A stretch of 64,000 bases of DNA from Lepidodermella squamata (Eukaryota > Gastrotricha): assembly GCA_047495785.1 (NCBI GenBank), contig JBLDXI010000043.1, positions 62,001 through 126,000 on the forward strand, in the 5' to 3' direction. Every line of letters starts with the position of its first letter. The stretch's first letter is position 1. Positions 44,480-53,756 of this stretch are shown piece after piece. The notes under the pieces are model-generated. The model searched no databases. It saw only the letters and a program-made list of their open reading frames with translations, and had not been told where the DNA came from. The position numbers and the translations under genes are program-made.

Positions 44480-46539
44480 TTAACTGACGCGGTTTACAAT
44501 ATCGGGTTCATTTTTGGCACCCCTTTGTATCAACAAATCGATCATTTTTGGGATTTTTCCTCTAATAGCCAAAGCCAACGGCGTCAAACCAGCGTTATTT
44601 TTGCCATTCACTTTAGCGCCCTTCAAAACGAGATACTTCGCGATTTCGTATCTGTCAGTGTTGATGGCGTTATTGAGTGCCGTATCGCCCTCATCGTCCC
44701 GCGCATCGAGATCGACGCCTTCGAAGTCACAGAGAAGTTTCACGCATTCGAAACTGCCATTAGAACAGGCGGCTTGAAGGGGAGTATTGCCACTGAAATT
44801 GCCTTTGTTTAAAAGCAGCCTCAACGACGCGTCATCAATTTCGAAGGTTAATTTCATCATCAAAAGTAGTAGCTCGAGCATTCGGTGTTGCTTGAAGGCA
44901 CAGCACACTCTGAAACATGTTGCTCCATCGCTGTCCGAGACTTCGACCAGCGAATATGGCAACGGCCCGTGTACCTCCATTCGATGGACAACGCTCAGCA
45001 ATTTCAGAGCAACATTAGGCTGTAAGCATGCTATTGCAGATAATTCGTCGCCAAGGGCACAGGAAAATAGGAAGGTCTAAATATAAGGAAGTTTTATCTT
45101 TCCTGTCCCCATAACATTGCGATTCACGCCTCACCCTCTCCATTTCAATTCTAGCTACATTTTGTTCAGATTCGAGATTCGTCAACAGCAGATGCTCACT
45201 CTGCGTTGGATTGAAAGGAAAGGTAAGAGAAAAGCCGAATTTATGGCAATGAACTTCTCACTTCAAGTTCCTTCGGAAGATTTTCCACCTCCAAGTCGTG
45301 AAGCTGCTCAGCTTCCATGTGTTGCCTCTGAATCTGAATATTACACAGGAGCCTTTAAAATTGAACGATTTTAACACAGATGTGCCAATTAAACAAAGGC
45401 ACTAAAGAACTAAGATTTACACTTATTCATGGAAAATCACCTCTTCCAGGTGTTGTATCTCTTCTCGCAGTTCGTTTCTCAAACCAGCCTGATTTAACGC
45501 GAACAGTTACAGAAACTAATTTAGGGAAATGAGGCCACTCACCAAAGCCCTGATATCATCCATCTGTTGTCTCAGATAGGGACTGTCATTCAAAACTTCC
45601 TCGAGGATGGATCCAGCGAAATAATTATCGCTCATCGCTGATACCATATCTGACCTGTCTTTTTGCAATCTAACCACAAGCTTGTCGACAATGAGCCGGC
45701 GCAACTGCTCATCCTCAATCTCATTGATGCGCGGAATCGTAAGTTGCTTGCTGTATAAATGCGAACGTATTTTATGTTCAAGTGTTCCGTAAACTGATCC
45801 TTGATCCACCGCCAGCCATGGAATTTCTAAAATAACCAGTTCGTAAGCAATAATGCCAAATTTCCAAACATCAGTTTTAGGATCGTCCAATTTCCCTCTA
45901 ACGACGCCGTGCTCTTCTGGTGAAAAATAACGCGGAGTACCAACTAGGGATTTCGAAGAAGCCACGCTATTTCTAGAAACCTAATTGCTTTGAGAGATTT
46001 TGGAGAATGTTCATCAACGAACCCGCCAGTTTGTTTGGAGAAGCCGAAATCCGCAAGTTTGGCATCGCGATTGTTGTTTTTCAGCAGAATGTTCTACATT
46101 GCCAAGTTGAAAAAACAAAAATAAACACGATTGGGCAAACGAATTACATCAGGCTTCAAATCGCGATGGACGATTTCCAAATCGTGGAGGTAAGCCAGCG
46201 CGAGACCGATCTGCGTGAGCCATCGTTTGATCTGGTCATAACTGAAGGCCGTGCCTTGAAATTTATGGCTCATTATAGCCCGGAACAAATCTCTGCCTTC
46301 GCAAAACTCGAGTGCAATGTATCGATAATTCGGACCTATTAAGCAAACAAAGAGATATTTTTTGCTCCTGCTGGCCTGATATCGAACTACTTACAGTCCC
46401 AGGAGTCGATGAAGGCGACTATGTTCGGGTGGCTCAGCATTCGAAGCAGATTCGGCTCGTTGAGTATTCGCTGCGATGAGTTGTTGGTCGCTCGAAGTGA
46501 CACTCGTTTTATTACGACCTCCTGCGTAAGGCTATCCAT
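44480..46539 (-). CDS. kinase / coiled-coil / ankyrin protein, type 3
   Basis: Eight exons: 46539-46395, 46335-46148, 46093-46023, 45972-45543, 45488-45441, 45333-45262, 45200-45135 and 45076-44480. They give 539 codons including stop (538 aa). Exons 2, 3, 5 and 7 have exactly the lengths of type 2 (188, 71, 48 and 66), so the gene structures are homologous. The start MDSLTQE is only 8 residues before VVIK, so again no glycine loop. It has SHPNIVAFIDSWD, IVHRDLKPD, ADFGFSKQ, GTPRYFSPEEHG and TDVWKFGIIAYELVI. The coiled coil (AGLRNELREEIQHLEE, then MEAEQLHDLEVENL) is followed by an ankyrin block opening TFLFSCALGDEL, with three clear units (NTPLQAACSNGS, DTALNNAINTDR, LTPLALAIRGKI). An intact and plausible active RD kinase, apart from the short N-lobe. 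Confidence 0.87.
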
Positions 46540-47474
46540 GTCCAAGATTACTACCAAAGCCGGCTATCTCAAACAATCGATCCTTGATAACTTGTTTAGG
46601 TGCATGCTTGAGAAGCCTAAGGCCATCAAGTTTACAACTGCTCATGCATTATCCCGTGAATGAGCACGAAACATTGTCTTACTTGATATCGTTGTTATTA
46701 GATAAGAAAAAATGAATGAATGAATGCTACATAAAAACTACAACCATAAGGCGAGAGTAAACACAGCTCGAAAAATTGAAGCTCGGCGTTACCACTTTCT
46801 CCGATTTGCTCTCATTTTTGGTTCACAAAAACAATAAGCCATAGCACACTTTTTGGAAACCTGAAAAGCAATGGTCGGATATTTTTGTTTCAATTTTTGA
46901 GAAGGCCTATTTTAGAGATTTGAGCAATAAATACCTATTTCAATGTGTAAAATTGTTTGAAAGTCGCAGTAAATTTGACATGCCGCAGAACGGGGACCAG
47001 GTACCAGAGCTGAAAAACCTGCAGGATTTCCTAATAACCCATCATTTCTAAACCAAGGTTTCTTAGTTTGAATAATGCCAATTGGAACTTGGAATTAGGA
47101 CTAATAGAGACTCTATTAGTCACAAGTTACAGGCCGCGATACTCGATACTCATGGAGAGGCGATATGGGAGCCTGGAATTAGCCGAAAAAAAATTGCATC
47201 GCTATATATTTGCCATATTTTTTATCCCATTGAAGGTATATTTACACAAGGCGAGATTTTTCTCAAGATGATGTGACAAATAAATGAAATATTTCAATAG
47301 CAGGAAATGAAAAACCAAGCCTTGATCGATTCTTTAAGATTCAATCCATATCTAATTCAACCACAAAAAACACAGATAATTTTAAAATATAATGTATACT
47401 CACTGTGTCGCAAAGCAACATAATTATTACTGAATTAGGCAGTCCACATTTTTAATAAATGTTTATCTCTCCAG
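46540..47474. other. upstream spacer of the type 3 gene
   Basis: AT-rich; no open frame with family resemblance. It should hold the promoter of the type 3 kinase gene. Confidence 0.4.
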
Positions 47475-48416
47475 ACATTTCCGGGCCGGAAGTAACCCGG
47501 AAGTAAGTTTGAGAAGTAACCCGGTTATTTCGGTTTAACCGGCGGTTAACCGCGGGTTCCGCTATGTTTAAGATGGAATCGATCATTCATCATAATTAAT
47601 AACCGATAATCGATAATCGATACTCGATAATCCGTTGCTCAGACAAAGAAACAAACGGTCCCAGCGTCTTCAGCATGAAATTCTACCCCGGACTACAAAT
47701 TTTTAGCATTGTTGGACAATTAGAACTCGAGATATCGTAAAATCAGTGTTACTTCCGATCCCAATTAAGCTAGCGGAAAACTTTCTTTGTACTTAATTTT
47801 TCAAAGAAGAACGGCAAAACCGCTTCCTTTCATGTCGAAATCCCCCTTAGAAATCCGCGAGGGGTGAATTTGGTACGAGGACTCGGAATCTTTTTTCAGA
47901 ATTTTTATAGCTATCATGGTTATCGAGATAATTAGGGGTCATAAATTAATTTATTGCTTTATTGCCGGGATGCTCTGAATTTTATTTTTGTCTCAAATAC
48001 CTTTTGTGATACATCGTCTAGACCAGAATTTCACGAGGAATCGAATGGCAGTTCTGCTCTGGCGATCATTGGTAAAAAGGAATTAACGTTTAAATTGATG
48101 CAAAAATCCAATTTTTCAAAAAAATATTCTTACCTTTTTCTGCCCACATGGTCACCTCTGTTAACTAAATCTTAGCTTAATACTTAATAGTGACAGCATT
48201 GAATAATGTAGCTGTAACACATATAGTGAAACCTTGGAATATCTACGATGAAAAACACAAATTACTACTGGTCCAGCTATGTATAGCCAAAACGCGAACC
48301 GGCGGTTAACCGGCGGTTTTTGAGGCTGGAAAAAAGTGGAACGGGGCGGTTTCGGTTCGAAAAAACCGGGTTCAACCCGGTTAGAACCGGCGGTTTTTTG
48401 GAACCGGAACATCTCT
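47475..48416. mobile_element. non-autonomous transposon-like element with AACCGG-rich ends, possibly hAT
   Basis: The right end, read on the minus strand, starts TAGAGATGTTCCGGTTCC, a start seen in many hAT elements. Inside, AACCGGCGGTTAACCG words occur near both ends in opposite order (about 47520-47565 and 48295-48400). The left end (CCAGACATTTCCGGGCC) matches only roughly, and no 8-bp target duplication is clear. No transposase frame is present in the roughly 940 bases. Confidence 0.45.
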
Positions 48417-48494
48417 ATTTCCGGCAATCAAAACGTGTAAAATAGGAATTCGTATATTTTCTTTTATTCTATTTTATAATATATTTATAATATT

Positions 48495-48552
48495 ATAATA
48501 TTTAATATAATATTTATTTTATAATATTTAATATAATATTTATTTTATAATA
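48495..48552. repeat. 26-bp AT tandem repeat, just over two units
   Basis: The unit begins ATAATATTTAATATAATATT and is followed by TATTTT; units lie at 48495-48520 and 48521-48546, with a partial third. It abuts the cut end of the kinase/ankyrin fragment at 48554. Confidence 0.85.
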
Positions 48553-48553
48553 T

Positions 48554-49124
48554 GCAAGCCAGAATCAACACCCAGTAGGCAGGCCTCGAAGAATGACTGA
48601 ACATGTTTAGGGTTAAAATCTACCTCTTGACGCTGTCTTCGCATTTGCTGGTGTACGTAGTTGAAATTAGCAGTCATCGCCTGTATTTCAAGGACATTGA
48701 AGTATTCACACTTCATTATGTCGTTCATCCTGCTTCGCTGGTATTGATTTTTAACCACAACCTTGTTAACAATCATATCACGCAAATGATCGTCATCGAT
48801 CTGCAACGGCTGCTGGCCGACACGTCCGGACGAGAGTGGATTGAAGCTTTATAAGATAAGTGTAGAACACAAACTCTATTTTCATTAACAATAAAAAATG
48901 TTACTTCTCTCGGTTGATGATCTCGGTTGAAATCAGCGATTACTAGATTTATAGGCCATGGCTGCTCCAGAGTTGCCATTTCAATGGCGATTATGCCTAA
49001 TGGCCAGCAATCGACGCGTGGGTCAATTCTCGAGCCCACTCTATCAGGTGCATCGGCGAACTGCTCCGGAGCCATGTAATAATCGGTTCCCAACAGCCAG
49101 TTATCAGAAGAACGGCACTGTGAT
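48554..49124 (-). pseudogene. fragment of a type 1 kinase / ankyrin gene
   Basis: Three pieces remain. Exon-3-like 49124-48905 (CRSSDNWLLGTDYYMAPEQF, then DPRVDCWPLGIIAIE) is 220 bases against 210 in the intact genes: a 9-base insertion plus one extra base that shifts the frame. Exon-4-like 48846-48624 is full length (NYVHQQMRRQRQE). Then, after only 27 bases, comes the head of the ankyrin exon at 48596-48554 (SFFEACLLGVDSG). The two coiled-coil exons are deleted, both ends are missing, and the left end stops at an AT repeat. It is clearly a dead relic of the type 1 subfamily. Confidence 0.85.
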
Positions 49125-49529
49125 CTTAATAAAAAATTCTGTTTCAACGTCAACGTTCAACTTCTTTGACTTGGATCACTTCGTAAAATGCGAAAAAACC
49201 CAAAGTTCACATTATATTTTTCTTATATTTCCTAACCCTGACTCTGACTAAACCTGACTATTTAGATACTTGGCCCGAGTCCGTTTAGACGTCTTTCACT
49301 GCAATCTAAACTAAAGCCAAGCGTCAGGAATTAAATATCAATGATCTCAGCTTGTTGGACCTTTCGGAATTCGACTTCGATCAAACTATCCGATAGGTTT
49401 TGAATTGCTATAATTGATCATTTAGCCTATCTACTGGCAGTACATTGAAGAAGTTCAATTATTTATTTGATCATATATTTGGGAAGTGTTATCACGTCTG
49501 ACGGCAGGTGTAAGGTGTAAGGCTGGTGT

Positions 49530-49547
49530 ATAAGGACTCGTTAAGAA
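49530..49547. repeat. left target-site duplication of a non-LTR insertion
   Basis: ATAAGGACTCGTTAAGAA, repeated exactly at 50351-50368. Confidence 0.75.
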
Positions 49548-50350
49548 AAACGCAACATTGGCGCTATGCGGAAATATATTTTTGGCAATCGATCTGTCCC
49601 GACTAAAGAAAAAGTGAAATGCTTAAAGGGGGTTGTGGATGCGACTGAATCATGAATGGCAGCGAAAGTTTGACGTTAACTTCTGAGGATGCTAGGCGGC
49701 TCGGCGTAGGTTATATGCGTCATTTGCGTAAAATATGCGGCGTAACACTTAGGGACAGAGTTCGCAATGGGGTCATTAGAAATATGTGGGGTTAAGAACA
49801 ATTTACATTTAAACTTGCTAGGCAGCAACTTTGCTGGTTAGGGTACGTCGCTCGCATCGACCCCGGAAGACTGGCAAGCCAGATGCGGTACTGGCAACCG
49901 CCAGATAATACTTGGATGATACCTCGAGGGCGACCAAAATTAAGGTGGATTGATTGCATCAAAAAACATCTGAACGAAGTAGGGATTACAAATTTTGAGG
50001 GGGCCGACGCCCTGGCCCAGGATAGAACTACTTGGAGACAAAAATTCATAGTTATTTTGGTGAAATTGGATTAAGGATGAAGGGTGAGTTTATTAAGGTT
50101 GACGATCAGGATAGGTAGCTTGCTACCGGTCCTCCTCCGACGCTCGGTTCGCTTGGCGTGTACAGAATTTACATCACACCCAGCGAATTGAATACACCGG
50201 AGTGCATTTTTTTCCTTCTTATTTTTTCTTTGTCTCTGTACTTTTACTCAATTGTTATTGTTATGTTATTGTTGATCAATTAATGAAGGAAAAAAGATGG
50301 AATGCAGAAAATGCTATGCTATGCTATGATCATCTAGGCAGAATTCAGAA
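49548..50350 (+). mobile_element. 5'-truncated non-LTR retrotransposon with 18-bp target duplication
   Basis: An 803-base insertion lies between exact 18-bp direct repeats. It encodes the C-terminal end of a reverse-transcriptase polyprotein and has a short (ATGCT)n-like run near its 3' end (about 50313-50330). This is the usual picture of a truncated target-primed insertion. Confidence 0.75.
49650..50074 (+). pseudogene. reverse-transcriptase C-terminal remnant
   Basis: The frame reads MRHLRKICGVTLRDRVRNGVI, then RNMWG, a stop, RQQLCWLGYVARIDPGRLA, then RGRPKLRWIDCIKKHLNEVG and DRTTWRQK. The R-K-I-x-GVTLRDR, LGHVARM-like and GRP-x-x-RW-x-D motifs are the conserved tail of non-LTR retrotransposon polyproteins. 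One in-frame stop and the missing 5' part make it non-functional. Confidence 0.85.
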
Positions 50351-50455
50351 ATAAGGACTCGTTAAGAATTAAATATAAAAAATTCATAACACAAATTACC
50401 TCCTCTAGCGAATGTAGCGTTTCATTTAGTTCGTTCCTCAGATGATTCTGATAGT

Positions 50456-51492
50456 TTATAAAAATTGAAGAAAACGATATTGAGCAGAAGTATTTCTTAT
50501 CAAATTTCTAATTTCACGCATCTGTTCTGCGAGATAGGAGCTTTCATCCAACGCGTCATCCACAACAGGGCCCGTGTAGTAGGTATCACTCATGACTGAT
50601 ATCATGTCAGACCTATCCTTCTGCAGACTGACCACAAGTTTCCCGACAATCAACCTGCGCAACTGCTCGTCTTCGATCTCGTCAATGCGCGGAATAGTTA
50701 GTTGCTCGCTGTAGAGGTGCGAACGTATGCGGTGCTCAGGCGTCCCAGAGTTATCCCCAACCGCCAGCCATGGAATTTCTAGAATAAGCAGTTCGTAAGC
50801 AATAATGCCGAACTTCCAGACGTCTGTCCTGGGATCGTCTAGTTTCCCTCTAACGATGCCATGCTCTTCAGGCGAGAAATAGCGCGGGGTCCCAACAAGG
50901 GTATTAGAAGGAACCCCGTTGGTTCTGGAAAAGGAATCCCTTGAATGAATTTCGTTAATGGTCATCAACAAACCCTGTAGTAGGTCTTGAAAAGCCGAAA
51001 TCGGCAATTTTAGTATCGCGACTGTTGTTTTTCAGCGAAATGTTCTAAGTACATTTGGCAAGAAATTAGAACAAAAATAGGATTGGGCAATCAAGTTATT
51101 ACATCCGGCTTCAAATCGCGATGGACGATTTCCAAATCGTGAAGGTAAGCCAGCGCGAGGCCGATCTGCGTGAGCCATCGTTTGATCTGGTCATAACTGA
51201 AACGCGTGCCTTCGATCTTCTGGTCAAATATAGCTCGTAGCAAATCTCCGTCTTCGCATAACTCGAGCGCAATGTATCGATAATTTGGACCTGGCATGAA
51301 GTAAAATTATAGATTCCTGCCGAGCTGAGTCGAGCTACACTTACAGTCCCAAGAGTCGATGAAAGCGACAATGTTCGGGTGGCTCAGCATTCGAAGCAGA
51401 TTTGGCTCGTTGAGTATTCGCTTCGATGAGTTATCAGTCGCTTGGAGTGACACTCTTTTTATTACCACTTTCTGCGTAAAGCGATCTTTCAT
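50456..51492 (-). pseudogene. type 3-like kinase gene, truncated: no coiled coil or ankyrin block
   Basis: Exons 51492-51345, 51290-51103, 51044-50974 and 50924-50456 give 292 codons including stop (291 aa). The kinase is intact in sequence: VVIKRV, IVHRDLKPD, ADFGFSR, GTPRYFSPEEHG and TDVWKFGIIAYELLI. At the end of exon 4 the type 3 gene has GCTTTG|GTGAGT, but here the same site reads AATTTG|ATAAGA, so the donor GT is lost. Translation would run on for 14 codons to a TAA. The next coiled-coil exon is still visible at about 50400-50447 (NHLRNELNETLHSLEE), but no ankyrin exon follows; a retrotransposon remnant lies there instead. It may be a dead gene, or one that now makes a kinase-only protein. 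Confidence 0.8.
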
Positions 51493-53129
51493 CGTCGCAG
51501 GCCTAAATCTTGATTTGCCGAGACTAAAAATGCAGGTAAGTTCCGCAATAACTGTTGTCACAATTAGTATGTATCACTCGGTTAGACACATAGCTGTCTT
51601 TTCGGGTAATAATTTGCTATCATTTTGGTTTGAGATAAGGAAAAATACTTTATCATGCTCGTGAAATTAAAAGTATTTGTGAAACAAATAAGCAGTTTCT
51701 TTTCCTTCAAGGGTTTGCCATTTAGTGACCTCGTCCCTCCGTCATTTCATAAACATGAAACCAATATAAACTGTGAAAAATTGAGCGAAAAAGTGATTTA
51801 AAAAAAAGACGTGATACAGCTATTCGGTAAGCCGTTTCGATCTCACTTTAACATTTCCAAATACGCAGTCACTGAGCTCTCTTTCTTGGTGGAATGGTAC
51901 CACTAAGAATGGCCTGGAATGCCTTTTCCATCGTAATTTACATTGGCTTCATGTAGAGAAAGGAATTTCCTTTCCTATATTTGCACAAGGCACGTTTTCT
52001 CTTACGGTATGTCAAATAAAGAGAAATATTGTAACATCAGGAAATGAAAAATCATGTGTTGATTGAAGGCCGAATTTCCGGCAATTGAGACATGCGCAAA
52101 GGATAAGTGTTCGTACGTTTTCTTTAGGCCAGGTCACACCTCGTTAAAACCGCGTTAGTTTAAAGACATTTATCTTTCGCAATTCATATTACTTTGAGGT
52201 GCTTGCCGGCCTATTTTCGGGCTGAAGAGACGTCACTTGACTTTTCAATCTGCTCCTTCAAGTGAGTATTTTTAATTTCTTGTTTCTTGTTACGATTGAT
52301 AACCACGTGAAAAGAAAGCGGCTCCATTAGCCTCGAAAAAATTGGTTTTTTTCTTGTCGTGCCATTGATACAAGAATATTGCGCGCAAAAAACACGTGCC
52401 CAACAACCGAAGCTCATTGACGGCATGTTTACCAAATTGAGCCTACGCAACGAAGCCGAAATAATTGCAGAAAATAGCATCGCTAAAAAACAAGAACTTG
52501 GCATTGAAAACGACCATCATTTGGCTTCGTTTTTTACGACTTATTCAATAGACTCTTGGAGGGGGTAATAGCCCGCCTTTCAAGTTAATTTTATCGGTTG
52601 CCTGTCAATAGCTGTTTTGTTCCAAGACCCACCCCACCAATATACCCTACCATCGAAATTATTAGTCGTCCCACTGTATTATTGACTTGGACCTTGATCC
52701 TTATTTCAATAAACCGTGTTCCTAGTTGTTCGCATCATAAAAATTTGTTTGCGATCCAGGATGTTTCCAGCTTTCAAGCTCAACCTTATCCTTTCTTCAT
52801 CGCTACAACAGAAACGAATTGCCCAGTCTCTTTAACATTTACCGAAGGCTATTTATCAAAAAATTACCGATTCGATAGAAGGATTTGATGTAGGAAAGTA
52901 CTCGTTTAGGCTCGTAAAGAAGGAGGAATCCTCAATATTGGGAATCTAATGTTTTAGCCTCAACTTCATTGCTGAAACCCCAAATTAAAAATTTGAAATA
53001 TCATATCAAGCTCTATATTTTTCAAACTTCATCTTGTCTTAGTCAACAAATCACTGTTGCTATTCTTGATCGAACTCTCGGTGCGAAACTCCCGTGATTC
53101 GTTGTATAAATCACTAGCTCAATCTAAAA
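51493..53129. other. intergenic, about 1.6 kb
   Basis: AT-rich. A plus-strand frame at 52359-52568 (69 codons, KLIDGMFTKLSLRNEAEII) has some helix-like character but no visible family or splice support. TATAAAT at 53105-53111 lies just ahead of the next gene. Confidence 0.4.
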
Positions 53130-53756
53130 ATGAGTGAGGTAAGTTTGGACCTTTCCCGAATCTACTATAAACTGGAATTTCTTTAGTCCCCAGCTCAACC
53201 TCCATCGGAATCTCAGCCGCAGCAGCAGCAGCAAACCCCACAGAAGACTCCATTAGCTCCGCAGTCAAGCAATCAAGTCGGCGTCACCCTGGACTTCACA
53301 ATCGTCTCGGGAACGGACGAAATCGAAATCGACTTCACGCCGATTCTACAAGACGACAACGTCAGCCGGGCCATTTTATTCCTAATCCACCAGAACGGGT
53401 CGAAATTCTTCAAAATCGGAACATCCCTCGGCGAGATAAAGGAGAAATTCTCGTGCTACCAAACGCATAATGCAACGCTTATCCGAATTAAGCGGCTTGT
53501 CCTCTTCAAAAAGGTGACGAGCGACACGAAGCTGCAGCGTCGCAATTCGTTCGTGCACCAGACTGATATCTGCGACGTTGTTCTACAGGACAAGCGGGCG
53601 AAGCGTAATCGCCCGTTGAAGGGCGAGGCGCTACACGAGTGGTTTTCGTGGGACGGCGAGGCAAAGGCGTTGATGGAGATTTTTGATGCGCAGGCCAAGA
53701 CGTTGCGTAATGTTTACCAGATTTTGCCGAATGTCACGCTGAAGCAGGTCAAGTGA
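53130..53756 (+). CDS. orphan 192-aa protein, unrecognised
   Basis: A tiny first exon, 53130-53138 (MSE), is joined over a 48-base intron (GTAAGT to TTTCTTTAG) to 53187-53756. Together they give 193 codons including stop. The head is Gln/Pro-rich (SQPQQQQQTPQKTPLAP). The rest is one folded domain of about 150 residues with alternating strands (VTLDFTIVSGTDEIEIDF, RAILFLIHQNGSKFFKIG, ATLIRIKRLVLFKKV), then a basic patch and a final amphipathic helix (AKALMEIFDAQAKTLRNVY). There is no signal peptide or membrane segment, so it is cytosolic or nuclear. AATAAA is at 53926. Strong GC-rich codon use against AT-rich flanks supports a real, probably well-expressed gene. No family is recognised. Confidence 0.75.
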
